64,000 bases of DNA. It comes from Heterocephalus glaber (Eukaryota; Chordata; Mammalia; Rodentia; Bathyergidae). A program made the position numbers and the translations under genes. Shown piece by piece: positions 43,518 through 54,956 of the stretch (position 1 is the first letter of the stretch; the number at the start of each line of letters is the position of its first letter). Below the pieces are notes generated by a model. The model was not told where the DNA came from. It searched no databases and saw nothing but the letters and a program-made list of their open reading frames with translations. The DNA is taken from positions 3,887,918 to 3,951,917 of the forward strand of contig NW_004624848.1 in NCBI RefSeq assembly GCF_000247695.1. The letters run 5' to 3'.

Positions 43518-44029
43518 ACATACTGTGAGCATTGATAGGAGCTGATGTTAAAGTGCAGTTGAGCTCCCGGAAGCTAGCCCCAAGCAGGTGTTGGCGTGGA
43601 GAGCACTCTCAGAGGAAGGAGGGGCACCAGACCACGGGAGGAGGCCGGTCCATTCCAGGAGGAATCCAGTATATTCGGAAGTTTCTGCAGCAGGGGCAGA
43701 GACAGATGCCAGCTCTGTCGGCCAGGCCGGGGAGACAGGGGCTCAGGAGCAGCACTTCGTGAGGTGTCCAGGTGGCAGGATGGGACAGAGCAGGGCACCA
43801 GCCCGGAAGAGAGAGGGAGAGGACAGGGGCTGCTCCCCGGTGGGCCAGGAGAGCTGGTCCTGAGCTCTGGGGAGTGTCAGGACCCGGAGTAGTGTCTGCG
43901 GAGCCCACTGCTCTGGTGGGTGTGACTGATCTACACCAGGAGCCACAGCCAGAAGCCCAAGGGTGAGAACTGGGAGCAAACTGGAAAGAGCACTCTTCTC
44001 CCAGACAGGAACAGGGGACCAGTGCCCCG
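43518..44029. other. GC-richer sequence, no gene recognised
   Basis: Frames at 43609-44037 (minus) and 43596-43892 (plus) overlap and have no recognised domain. This may be a degraded LTR interior. Confidence 0.4.
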
Positions 44030-44325
44030 CACCACACCTACAGGTCCATGTGTTAAAGGCTGCTGCCACAGCCTGGTGCTCCTGAGGGCAAAGTTTAAGA
44101 GATGGGGTCATGGGAGGCCTGGGGTCACCGGGGCGCCCTTGAGGGGGACAGTGGGACACTACCTTGCCCTCCCTCTGTCCCTCTGTCATCTGCCTCCTCA
44201 CAGGTCCCCAGGCAACAGAACCTCAGCCATGGACCAAACACTCCAAAACTGTGAGCCAAACTGACCTCCCTTCTCAGGAAGTTGATTATCTCAGGCGTTT
44301 CTCAATGGTAACAGAAAGCTGACTC
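44030..44325 (+). repeat. MaLR-type LTR
   Basis: Forward LTR: ggtccatgtgttaaaggctg, ccaaaactgtgagccaaactg and a terminal region ggtaacagaaagctgactca. Confidence 0.75.
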
Positions 44326-44830
44326 ACTCAGGAACAAGGGCTGAACTAGGAATGGTAGGTAGAGATGCTGTAGACCAGGCGGTGAAGTAGCCTTTGAACA
44401 GTTGTTGTTGAAGCAGCCAATAACACTTCCACGTCTGAGGGACTTAGGAGTGGGACCAAGACGTGGAGACTGCAGCACCTTCAGGTGTTTAACCCCACAA
44501 ACCAGGAAACACAACCTACTTGGAAATACCTTCACCACAGTATAAGTCTATTCCCACACCCCCTTTTGTACAGTAGGATTAAGTATATGTATCTATCTGA
44601 ATATTGACTGTTGACAAGTTAGGGGGAAGAATACAACCAGAAAACAGCAACAGAACATCTGGGGGTCTGAAGTTGGCCCTGCTGGGAGACACCAGCACCC
44701 CCTGCACCCGGCTGTGCTGTGAGAGCTCCCCCAGCCCTGTGCATCTTCTCTCTTGAGCCCTGGTAACCCTCAGGTCCAAAGCCCAGAGACTTCAGCCTCC
44801 ACTCCAACCACTCAGACACTGGCTTCACCT
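44326..44830. other. Unique sequence, nothing seen
   Basis: No gene or clear repeat. Confidence 0.4.
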
Positions 44831-45310
44831 TATGTAATGGCTTGTTTTCATATGTCCCCCACAAAGCCTCATGTAGTCACAGGTGGGGCTTTTTCAGAGG
44901 TGGCTGGATCCAGAGTCTGTGATGCTGGGATTGATTCATGGTACAATGTAGGATCAAGGGCACTAGGATTAGGGGTGTGAGTGCTACCCACCCTAAGTAG
45001 CCTGGATAAGATTTAAGGGCTAGAAAGAGCAGTGGTCCTCTCTTGCTTTCTTTGCTGCCTTCTGCCCACCACGAACTATTTCTCCTCTGCCATGTGGTCC
45101 TGCCTTGGAGCCAGCCAATTATGGACTGAAATCTCTACAAACTGTGAGCCAAATAAACCTTTCCTCCTTTAACTTTGTGTGTCAAGGGGCTGGGGATTTA
45201 GCTCAGTGGTTCCAGTGCCTCCCCCTAGTTTGATCCCAGGTACCAAAAAACCCCCACAACTTTGTGTGTTAGTTATTTTGCTTCAGCAAGGAGAAAAGTA
45301 ACTAAGACAC
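44831..45310 (+). repeat. MaLR-type LTR, interrupted by an ID
   Basis: Forward LTR with gtcccccacaaagcctcatg, gactgaaatctctacaaac, gtgagccaaataaacctttc (its polyadenylation region) and a terminal gagaaaagtaactaagacac. An ID lies at 45186-45257. Confidence 0.85.
45186..45257 (+). repeat. ID SINE inside an LTR, internally deleted
   Basis: ggggctggggatttagctc and gtttgatcccaggtacc are present; the middle block is shortened. aactttgtgtgt is repeated at 45171-45182 and 45258-45269. Confidence 0.93.
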
Positions 45311-45694
45311 CCTGAGACGAGTGATGCTTTGACCTTCACATGTACCCTGGACACAGGTTCATGGTGGGCAGGGAGAGATACGGTACAGCATCCTCCATTT
45401 GTTTTTTGAGCCAATGTGATAGATCCTAAGAAAAGCAAACTGTGACTGTGGATCAGGAAATATCAACTTGAATGTTTAGCTTAGTGGAGCATGGTTCTGG
45501 GTGTGTCTGTGGACATGACGGCCAGCAGAGTGAGGGTAAAGATCCACCGTGGAAATGGGTGTCCTGCAGCCCAGATGAAATAACAGGGAAAGAAGGACGT
45601 GTCCCCATTTGGAGGACCCCCATCTTTGCTGTGGCCTGTGGATATCCATGTCCAGTTTCTTTCCCTTCCAATACAGACTCACACCAGTGACCCT
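45311..45694. other. Unique sequence, nothing seen
   Basis: Overlapping 70-codon frames without motifs. Possibly the 5' part of the LTR-like element that follows. Confidence 0.35.
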
Positions 45695-45912
45695 GCAGGG
45701 CGCTCCCAGGTCGTGGACCTGAGCTAGCGCTGCATCCTCTGCCCCTCTGACCCTGCAGTTTCCATCATCTCGGGCTGAGCAGCTGCAGCCTCTGCTCTCC
45801 AGCGGAGCTTCCCCCTTAGATCCTGTGAGCCTGCCTCATGAACTCCCCTCTGTAACCACACATACATTTTTCTATTGATCTTGTTCCTCTAGAGAACCTT
45901 ACCTAACACAAA
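45695..45912 (+). repeat. MLT-type LTR 3' part
   Basis: gtgagcctgcctcatgaact, then ttctattgatcttgttcctc and agagaaccttacctaacaca resemble an ERVL/MaLR LTR end. Confidence 0.6.
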
Positions 45913-46594
45913 TGTAGACAAGACAGACACAGCTGGACACCAGGAAAACAGAGGGCGTCCCTCCAGGACAACTGCACATGTCTTATCACCAGGGGGACAG
46001 CATAGGAGCATCCAGGGTGAAGCTGACACCAGCAGCTTCCCCTAGTGACAGGATAGGAGGTGGCAGTGACCAGAGAAGTGGGTGCTGTGGAGACAGCAGG
46101 GGACAGGTGGCAGAACACAGGACAGGTGTGTGCAGAGAGAGTGGAGAAAAGGAGGGGAACATCCACTGTGAGCAGCGACACAAGAGACTGCTTTTACCAC
46201 CTTTGAAATGCAGACATGTGGCACCCAACAGCAGGGTCCCTGCTGAGAGAACTCAGCTGATGTCACAGAATATGCTTACACACTGATGTGGAAAAGCCTG
46301 CTGCACACATCAGCTATGTGATAGAGGCTATGTTTAAATTTTTTAAAAATGTAACACTTTAAACTTTTTTGTAAAAACTAAGACACAAGCACACACACTA
46401 GCCCAGGCCTACAGAGAGTTAGGACCATACATATCACTATCTTCTGCCTCCACGTCTTGTCCCTTGGAAGGTCTGCCGGGGCAGGGACATGTGTGGAGCT
46501 GTCACCTCCTGTGGTAACAGGCCTCATTCTGGAATCTTCCTGAAGGATTTGCCTGAGGATATATATGATTAAAAGTATATGTCTTAGCTATTCT
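45913..46594. other. Unique sequence, no gene recognised
   Basis: Frames 45903-46181 (minus) and 45978-46286 (plus) have no family resemblance. Confidence 0.4.
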
Positions 46595-46978
46595 CTCTCT
46601 TGTCACTGAGTCACAATACCCAACACTCACAACTTAAAGGAGGAAAGGTTTATTTGGCTCACAGTTTGTGGCGGTTTCAGTCCATAGTCAGCTGGCTCTA
46701 AGGCATAGTGCTGTGGCAGAGGAGAAACAGTCCATGGCAGGGCAGCAGGAGGCAGAGAGAGATCAAGGGAGGAGGAGGGAGATAGATCCTTCCAAGCCAC
46801 ACCCCCAGCGACCACCTCCTCTAACCAGGCTTCACTTCCTAAATCAGTTAGCTATAAACCATCAGTGAGCTAATCCACTGATGAGTATCACACCACAATG
46901 ACCCAGTCACCTCCCCAAAGACTCACTGATGGGCCCATGAGGCTTTGGGGGGACATCAAGATATAAACCATAACAGTA
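46595..46978 (-). repeat. MaLR-type LTR
   Basis: Reversed: ggaaaggtttatttggctca, ggtttcagtccatagtcagc and gggcccatgaggctttgggg, ending in ataaaccataaca. Confidence 0.85.
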
Positions 46979-47139
46979 TAGTAAATGCATAAATCAGACC
47001 TGTAGTCATTATCAGCGTCAAGTGTTAAGTATTGTCCTATGATGTTACTAGGCAATTGGAATCGTTCAGATCCATTATAATCTTATGGGACCACCACTGT
47101 ATATGCAATACACCATTGATGCACTGTACATGACTAGTT

Positions 47140-47165
47140 TGTCCTCTCTCTCTCTCTCTCTCTTT
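47140..47165. repeat. (CT)n short microsatellite
   Basis: About 11 CT units, followed by a pyrimidine-rich stretch. Confidence 0.9.
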
Positions 47166-47199
47166 CTCCTATCCCCTTGCTCTTCCTCCCTCTCTATTT

Positions 47200-47300
47200 T
47201 TGTTTGTTTTGTTTTCTCTTACAGTCATGGGGAAGGAACCCAGGGCTTCACATCTTACACATGCTAAGTATGTGCTCTACCACTGAGCTACATCCCCAGC
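47200..47300 (-). repeat. ID-related SINE (older form)
   Basis: Reversed: catggggaaggaacccaggg to ccactgagctacatccccag. Confidence 0.85.
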
Positions 47301-47869
47301 TGGTGCCTATCTTCACTGGTAATATCTCTTCATTATTCCTTTCCAGGCAGCTGTGGCCTAGAAAGCCAAGCTTCATGAGCTTCTTTTTTCTTTCTTTCTT
47401 TCTAGACTTGAAAACAATGTACAAGTATAAAACACTGGTTTTGTATTTCAAAAGTTGGAGGAAGATATCCAGTCATTATACAAGCTACAAAACATATGCC
47501 AGTAGATTACATAAAAGACTATGTACAATATAAAAGAGCTGAAAACAGTCTTCACTGTAAAAATAATTTAAAACAAAATTTTCAATTTAAAATATCATCT
47601 ATAGCACAAACACACCATGAAAATGGAAAACTAAATATACTGCATTCTTTAGTTTAGCTAAATAAGTTCAAATTGAGACATCTTTTAGGTAGAGAAATGG
47701 CCACTCAAAACAATTTTCTTTGTTGGCAGTAATGGTTTAGCTGGATATTTTGTGCATAAAGAACAGCCACATGGATTTCAAACCAAGATAATTTGCTCTA
47801 ATTTCCATATTAATTGCTTTTATATTGTTCCTTTATTACTAACATAAACCACTATTTTAAAAACCTAGG
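47301..47869. other. AT-rich unique sequence, nothing seen
   Basis: No gene recognised. Confidence 0.45.
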
Positions 47870-47962
47870 ATCTAGGTAGTAGATCATAGATCAGTGGTAG
47901 GGCACTTGCTTAATATGCATGAGGCTTTGGGTTTCATCCCCAGCACTATATACACACAAAAA
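47870..47962 (+). repeat. ID-like SINE (older form)
   Basis: gatcagtggtagggcacttg and gggtttcatccccagcacta, A-rich tail. Confidence 0.8.
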
Positions 47963-48014
47963 AATCATATGTTAGTCATTATGACAGAATGGGATATTCA
48001 CAAAGATGTAACTA

Positions 48015-48125
48015 TCCCCTTTTTATGTGAGGGAATTGACACTCAGAAAGATTAACTGAGGCTTGAATCCAGGTCCAGTGCTTACTTCCAAAACCCAAGT
48101 TTTCCCCACATCCCCATGCTCTTTC
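48015..48125 (-). repeat. MIR-like fragment
   Basis: gacactcagaaagattaactgagg, ttgaatccaggtccagtgct and aaacccaagttttccccaca follow the usual MIR order. Confidence 0.55.
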
Positions 48126-48211
48126 TTTTCACTGTTTACCATGATGTCTCAACTCTTTGCTACCTTACTTGACTATCTTGGCAGTTATGAAAACTGCTTA
48201 TGATTTCCTGT

Positions 48212-48660
48212 TGTGACTCAGTTTTCCATTGCTGTGACAAGACACCCAAGAAAAACAAATTTTGGCTCATGGTCTCAGAGGGTGCAGTCCATAGTTACTT
48301 GACTCTGTTGTTTCTGGGCCCATGGTTTGGCAGAACATCTTGGTAGGGAGCATGTGGCAGAGCAAAGATGTTCACCTTATGGTGAACAGGGAGCAGCGAG
48401 CAAGCCAAAGAGGAAGGCACCAGGGACAAGTCACAGTCCCTATGTGATGTCCCCAAGGACTCATTCCCTTCAACTTGTTTCTCCCGAGTTTCCCAAGAGC
48501 CCATCAAATTATGACTCCATCTATGTATTAATCCATGGATGAGATTAGGTCTTTGTGATCCAATCACTTCCCCAAAGCCCTGAATTTGAACACAACTACT
48601 CTGAGGACCAAGCCCTGAACAAGTAAGCCTTTGGGGGACATCCAGATTGGCACCACAGCA
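48212..48660 (-). repeat. MaLR-type LTR
   Basis: Reversed: gactcagttttccattgctg, ggctcatggtctcagagggt, ccatggatgagattaggtc and gcctttgggggacatccag. Confidence 0.8.
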
Positions 48661-50775
48661 ACTGTCCTCTAAGTTGCTCCATTTGCCTGGCTTCACTCCA
48701 TCGGATTGCATTTAAGCATCTGTAACCCCCAAAAGTTGATTAAAATGTAGCAAGACATTTTTACTATTTGGTTTAAGTTTAGTTCTATCTATGACTCAAC
48801 TGCACAAGGATAATTACAAAATAAAATGTTAGAGTGGATTTTCAGTACACTGTTTCAATGCTTTTGTTTTAAAGACCAGCAAAAGAGAAGATACAGTGCA
48901 AAAATAGGAGGCTTACAAAATGTAATGAAAGCTTTGTTGGATCAAGAGGTTATTTAGCTTCACTGTGTTCTAAAAATAAATAACTGTCTTTAAGAGGGTA
49001 GTATTTGCTTGCCTTCTTCCTCTATAAGCTTTAGTTTTGATTTGTTTGTTTAGGTACTTACAGGGGTAATATCAAAAGACAGCCTTAAAAGTGTTAACTT
49101 CGGTGTTGGTAATTTATGACTATGTATTATTAACGAGTTGGTGAATAAGTAATGCATAGCAAAATGAATAAGAAATATTTTTGAATCAACAAAATTGGCT
49201 TAAGCTGTGGCTATAATAATGTGACTGATGCTTGGTTTGTCTTGCGTTTGCTTTTTTCATATTTTACCAGGATCATGTGGAGCCAGAAAACTGTATAAGG
49301 AAATTTTTAAACAGTTAAAATTAATTCTTTATACAATATTTCTAAGAAAAGGAACTTGTAGGGAAACAAAAGTGATTTATTAGCAGCTTCATTGCTTTTC
49401 TCTCTTGATGTCAATTATAATATTTAAAATAAATATTTCCTTTCTTCCCCCTCTTCCATCTTAACTAGAAAAATAGCAAGCCAAGTAGGCTAGAAAATAA
49501 TTACTAAGGAAAATCAAGTTTCTAATGTCAGTGCTTTTTCTTGGAATTCTTTATTCTTTCTTGTTTGAAAGAAATACAGAGGAACAATATTTGTCTTCTT
49601 ATTTTACTCAAAAATGGTGACTGACAAGGTATTTGAAAACAGCATGGTTGGCTTTTTATGCTGACTTTTCCCTAACATATATAACATTTAGAGTTTTCTC
49701 TCTTGTATTCTACTATTTTAAGATTTGGCAAATATTAAATACCCCAAATTTATGAAATTCACATGATTGTTTATATAAATTCACATAATTGTTTATATAA
49801 TTGTGTATGTTTTCATTATAATACCTTAGTCTAATTCTCTTTTCATCACAATGGCTCTTTGTTACCATATCTGAGTCCAGTTCCAAGGAATCTACTCTGA
49901 CCTGTGCAGTTGCACAGGTCTGTGTGATGCTTGAGTCAAAGTCCACATGAGAAGGGCACCCACGTGTAACAAAAGCAAGCACAGGCGTGGCCACGGACCT
50001 TGGGGTTTCTACTTGGTTCATACCTCTGCATTAATAATGCATGCAGTTGTTCACAAACGGAATTTCACATTCCTGGGCAGAGCCACGCTGGGGAAGATGT
50101 ATTTGGTCAAGGGAACTTTTGGAGCCTTTGACACTGTACCTATTTACATAAAGTTACATAAATTTGCACTTTTACTCTGGAAGTCCCCTGAGCAGAGGTG
50201 TCTTGCTAGACCTTCTCTTTTAGAATTCACAGTGGATTTTGAGTATCTGACAATGAATAGAGACCAAGTAGCAGCACTGGCTGCAGAGCAAAGGGGAGAA
50301 GCTAGAAACTTTCCTACATTCTAAGGAAGTGGTCTGCACTTCTCTAGACCAATTCTTCAGAACCCAAGTTTCATACTATGAGAGTGTCTTTTCACTAGCC
50401 TTTTATATTAAGCAAAGTGGAGATTTTTGAAGTATTCATTTAAAAAATATTTTTTCTCTGTGAAGTATAAACTTTATAATGATTAAGAATATTTGTATTT
50501 TAGACGCTAAAAGTATTCAAGTATTATATTGCTTTCATTCTTCATTTGGCCTGGTTGGAAGTGAAACTATGACATGTTGGTATGTGTTTAGAAATAATGT
50601 AAAATTCCTAACAAAAGAGGATTTTTCTTATATTCATTCTAAATCCACCGGCTTTAAATGGGAACAAGGCTAAGATGTTAAAGAACACAACCATTGGCTG
50701 ATTAAAACATGGGAAACCCACGGGGGCCTTTGGTTTGTGCTGTTTTCTCTGAGTGCCCTGAGACTGTGAAAAAGT
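48661..50775. other. AT-rich unique sequence, no gene recognised
   Basis: About 2.1 kb with little repeat content. A 125-codon frame at 49947-50324 (plus) contains RGHGPWGFYL and DQVAALAAEQRG but matches nothing I know and lacks splice borders. Confidence 0.4.
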
Positions 50776-51225
50776 GTGTCAGAAAAGATTGCCTGGAAGT
50801 CCTGCATGTGGCCGGGCGGAGCTCGGAGGTGTGGAGGCGCAGGGGCCAGTACTGTCCCCCCAGCCCACCCGCCTGCTCCTGACGTCCACCTGGAGGACAT
50901 CGAGCCAGCTGCTGACCCCAGTCTGGGCGCCTCGGAACAGCTCGGGGCTGGCTCCGAACAGTCCTACTATCTCCAAGTGCTGCAGACTTTCCCAAGGGAA
51001 AGGGCAGATAAACACTGCGTCTCTGGGATGACTCCTCCTCATAACCCTGAGTTATGTGATTATCCCAGGACCGTGCATCTCTCACAGTATCGCTGTGTTT
51101 GTCCCTCTTTTCTCAGGGGAGAGTTGCCACGGAAACAGGGAGAACGGCTATATTTGGCAAGAGACGCTGCCGTTGTGCGGGCTGGTGTTGGGCACGGTTC
51201 TCCCCTTCCTCCAGCAGGAGCGTGA
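50776..51225 (+). other. Unrecognised 149-codon open frame
   Basis: The frame starts ATGTCAGAA and stops at 51223-51225. The middle reads VHLEDIEPAADPSLGASEQL and SYYLQVLQTFPRERADKHC, more protein-like than most frames here. It sits in a locally GC- and CpG-richer patch in otherwise AT-rich DNA. An acceptor-like tract (gtttgtccctcttttctcag) lies inside at about 51096-51115 and would break a single-exon reading. I do not recognise it. It may be one or two exons, a decayed retrocopy or chance. Confidence 0.22.
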
Positions 51226-51279
51226 CATTCAGACATCGCTGCACATGCACCAGCTGCACGGCTCAAGTGTGGAGACTGT

Positions 51280-51350
51280 GTCTGTGTGCCCAATGTCCTC
51301 AGCCTCATTTCACGCAGAAGGAAACCAAAGGTGTCCAGGTTAAACAGCTT
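51280..51350 (-). repeat. MIR-like fragment
   Basis: cctcagcctcatttcacgc and gaaggaaaccaaaggtgtcc, then aggttaaacag, resemble a reversed MIR core. Confidence 0.4.
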
Positions 51351-51399
51351 TGCATATTCAAGCTGAGCTCTCACGTGGATTCGCTTGTCCCCCAGAGAA

Positions 51400-51490
51400 C
51401 CTGTGTGGGACGGGGATTCTCTGGTCTCCTGGGCTCCAGTGACGCTCCTGCCTCAGCCTTCCAGGTAGCTAGGACTGCAGCTGCCAGGCT
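51400..51490 (-). repeat. B1-like fragment
   Basis: ctgggctccagtgacgctcc, gcctcagccttccaggtagc and taggactgcag match a reversed B1. Confidence 0.6.
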
Positions 51491-51751
51491 TCTGTGCCAG
51501 AATTTAACTCCCACTCTGAGGTGTTAAGAGGGTGGAAATTTAATCTTACCATGGCAGTCAGCAGGGGAGCTCTGGGAGAGAATTAGGACTGAACTTGTCA
51601 GGTCGAGCCCCAGTGGCTTCCCAAGAAAGGAAACAGGGGAAACAGACGCCCGCCCGCACACGGTCTGTCTCTCGCCATGTGCTGCCACGTTTAGTTCCTC
51701 ACCGCCAACCCTGGGAGCTAAGTAAACAAAAGGGTCCTGTTGTTCTTTTCC

Positions 51752-51925
51752 GGTGGTACTAGTGATTGAACTCAGGGCCTTCACACTGAGCTGCATCCCC
51801 ACCCTTTTTTTGATTTTGAGGCAGGGTCTCACTAAGTGGCTCAGTTGCCCAGGCTGGGCTTGAATCATGCTCCTGCCTCAGCCTCCTAGAATGCTAAGAT
51901 CACAGGTGTGTGCCACTGTATCCAC
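51752..51925 (-). repeat. ID-B1 composite SINE
   Basis: Reversed ID piece (ggtggtactagtgattgaac, cactgagctgcatccccacc) followed by a B1 body (gaggcagggtctcactaagt, ctcctgcctcagcctcctag). Confidence 0.85.
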
Positions 51926-52054
51926 CTCAAACCTCCCTCCTTCCCTCCTTCTCTCCCTCCCTTGTTTCTTTTCTTTCTTTTCGTGGGTTTTTGTTGTTCT
52001 TGTTGATGATGTTTTTCTTTATGGTCCTGGGGACTGGGAAAACATCCCCAGCAT

Positions 52055-52175
52055 TTATTTTTTATTTTGAGACAGGATCTCGCTAAGTTGTGCAGGTGCA
52101 ACTGGAACTTGCAACCCTTTTGCCTCAGCCTCCCTTGGTGCTGGGGTTACTGGGCAGGCCACTGTGCCAGGCTCA
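52055..52175 (-). repeat. B1-like SINE
   Basis: Reversed: gagacaggatctcgctaagt, gcctcagcctcccttggtgc and ggccactgtgccaggctcac. Confidence 0.8.
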
Positions 52176-52204
52176 CCTCCTTTCTCTGGAACACATCTGG
52201 TCTG

Positions 52205-52350
52205 AGCTGGTTGTGATGGTGCAGCCTGCAATCCCAGCACTATAGGAGGCTGAGCCAGATCACACATTAACCTGGGGTCTTGGGAATCTGCAGGACCCTC
52301 CCTCAAAGGAAGACATTTTAAAGGCCCCGTGTTCAATCCTCAATGTCGGA
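52205..52350 (+). repeat. B1-ID composite, degraded
   Basis: gctggttgtgatggtgcagc, caatcccagcactataggag and an ID-like end (gtgttcaatcctcaatgtc) with A-rich tail. Confidence 0.65.
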
Positions 52351-53000
52351 AAACAAAACGAACAAAAAAATCCCATTCAGTCTGTGGTATTCAGTTATCA
52401 GTAACCGAAAATGGACTGAGGGCCCACATGGCTGGGATTACTCTGAGGCAAGCCTGCTATCGCTGATCTCTGCCCGGCCTGAATCACGGCAATGCCTGTG
52501 TCTTTACTTCCTTCATTTTCCACTGCTTCCTCAAGTTCTCTAAATAGCTTTCACTTTTACAGTTCCACAGAAAGTGCCTTATTCAAAATTTCAAAATCAT
52601 TTTAGCAAAACTTAAAATTTTGAAGTCCTCCAAGATTCCAGTTATATTTTACATAACTCTCAATTCCCAGAAAATATGACACATCATATAACTTAAGAAA
52701 CATTGCTGTAAGACACGTAGAAGTGCTGGAAAAATAACCGAGATGTGGCTGATTGATGCATAGTATTCATAGGAGATGAAGTGGAGAGGGGTGAATAGGA
52801 GCAGGGTGCACGGGCCATGGAGGAGAAGCTGGTGCGCAGGCAGATGCCCCAGACACAAGCTTGTGGGTTTAAATGCCCCAAGATGAGGTATGGCCCCTGG
52901 GGTCATGGAAGCTGGGTCCACAGCCCACCTCTGATGGGCTCAGAACCTTCTGAAGGCCATAGTCTTAGTGAAAGTATGGGCTGTAAAAAATACAAAAAAG
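52351..53000. other. Unique sequence, nothing seen
   Basis: The minus frame 52649-52921 has no recognised motif. Confidence 0.4.
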
Positions 53001-53158
53001 GAGCTGGATGTGGTAATGCACGCCTGTAATTCCAGTACTTCAGGGGCTGAGGCAGAAGGATCGCTGTGAGTTTGAGGCCTGCCTGGACCACACAGTAAAT
53101 TTAAGCCCAGGCTGAACTACATAGCAAGAACCTGTCTCACACAATCAGATAAATAAAT
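53001..53158 (+). repeat. B1-like SINE with AAAT tail
   Basis: gagctggatgtggtaatgca, cctgtaattccagtacttca, gggctgaggcagaagga and caagaacctgtctcac, then an (AAAT)n tail. Confidence 0.85.
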
Positions 53159-53261
53159 AAATAAATGTAATAATATGGTAATATCGGAAAAATTTTAGAC
53201 TTGCTAAAAGGCATAAGGCTCAGATTCATGATTCACACTGAGTGTCTAACCAGATGTCTTA

Positions 53262-53655
53262 TTTTTCTAATTGCTGAGATAAAACTACCCGATGCCCAAA
53301 ATTAAGAGAGCAAAGGTATATTTGGCTCACAGTTTGTAGAGGTTTCAGTCCATATTTGGCTGGCTCCAAGGCAGAGTGGCACGGCAGAGGGGCATCGCAG
53401 AGGAGAAACGGTTCATGGTGGACAGAAGGTAGCAAAGCAACAAGGAGCTTTAGTAGCTTCTTTCTGGCCTTTTATACTTTACCTAGGTGACTAGGATTAG
53501 GCCAGTGCCAAACCAATCAGTGGACTGATATAGGAATCAAACACCCTTAATCCCTGTTTCACACACTTTAGATTTAGCCACCCCTGAAAAGCCCCACCTA
53601 GGACTGCATGAGGCATTGGGTGGACATCTAGACAGAAGCCGTACCAGCACGGTAA
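53262..53655 (-). repeat. MaLR-type LTR
   Basis: Reversed: tttggctcacagtttgtaga, ggtttcagtccatatttggc and gcattgggtggacatctaga, ending at gtaccagca. Confidence 0.8.
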
Positions 53656-54237
53656 ATAAAAATACATTTTAGTGAGATTTCAGAAAAAAGGGAAAGAGAA
53701 TGGTTTAAAAATAACTAGTGAAAAAGACATTACCTGCAAGTCTGATAATAGGGATTACACCAGATTTCTGTACTATAACAATAGAAGCCAAAAGATGATG
53801 GAACAGTAATTTTAACATAGTAAGAATCAATATCAGAATTCTGTCATCCCAAACAATCATTTGAAGATGAAAAAGGTTGTTTCAGATTACCATTTCTTAC
53901 TAGTGAACATTTTATCCTTAGCTTTTTCTTTTCTTCTACCTCCCTTATTATCCATTTTTTCCTACTTACATTAACTTCTTTTCTACCCAATTGTGAACAT
54001 TCCAGGATTTATTCTTGGCTGTGTGCTCTTTTTGTCATTTATCCTCAAGTCTTCAATTCCTAGTGACTTGCAGATCCATGTTTGTTCCCTTTATCTCATT
54101 AAAAATTCAGTCTAGGATCACAAGGATTGAAATGACATTTCCCAACTTTCTCATGTCTCACAGTGCTACCAGTGGCCGAATCAGGTATTTTTCCCAGTGT
54201 ACCCTGGTGTTTTGTTTTCTTGCCATGTGTGTTTTTC
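53656..54237. other. AT-rich unique sequence, nothing seen
   Basis: No gene recognised. Confidence 0.4.
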
Positions 54238-54315
54238 TTTGTGGTGCTAGGGTGGAGCTCAGGACCTTGTGCTTGCTAAGCAAGTGCTCTACCACTGGGC
54301 TGCACCCCCAGCTCT
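54238..54315 (-). repeat. ID-related SINE (older form)
   Basis: Reversed: ggtgctagggtggagctcag to ccactgggctgcacccccag. Confidence 0.85.
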
Positions 54316-54379
54316 AGGAGTGAGCTTTTTATATTTAGCTTGACTGTGTCCACCCATTCATCCCAGATTTTCTTTTTTA

Positions 54380-54580
54380 GTGGTACTGAGGACTGAAAAC
54401 AGGGCTTTCCCACTGGCCTATGTCCCAAATCTTTTGGGGGTTTTAAATTTTGAGACAGGATCATACTAAGTTGCCTGAGCTGGCCTCAAATTTTCAATCC
54501 TAAAAAAAAAAATTTCAATCCTGCTTCCTCAGCCTCTCGAGTGCTGGGATTATAAGCATGCACCACTACACCTGGTAGCT
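54380..54580 (-). repeat. ID-B1 composite SINE
   Basis: Reversed ID remnant (gtggtactgaggactgaaaa) then B1 (gagacaggatcatactaagt, cctcagcctctcgagtgctg). A short A-rich repeat of aatttcaatcct splits the B1. Confidence 0.75.
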
Positions 54581-54922
54581 TCTATCACTTGTTGAGGAAG
54601 GCTCCAGAGCTCTGACCAGCTCCTGCTGGTTTACATCTTTTATAGTTTATGCAGGGGACGAGCCACCTCCGTACTGCCAGGCAGGGCAGAGGGATCTTCC
54701 TGGTTCAAATCTGCTTTATCAGTGTCATCATTCTGCAGTGTTCCCCTTACCTACTTCCCCTGCATATTTGTGACCCTTCTGCTTGTCTTCCTTACCCATA
54801 TTTTTGCTTCATGGCTTGTCCCTCAGCACTACAGAAACTTGCTTTGCCGTTTTGTGAGATTAAGAGATGATATTTGACACCTGCATGGTTTGGGCCCTCC
54901 TTGTTAGCAGGGATATTACAGG

Positions 54923-54956
<34 letters not shown>

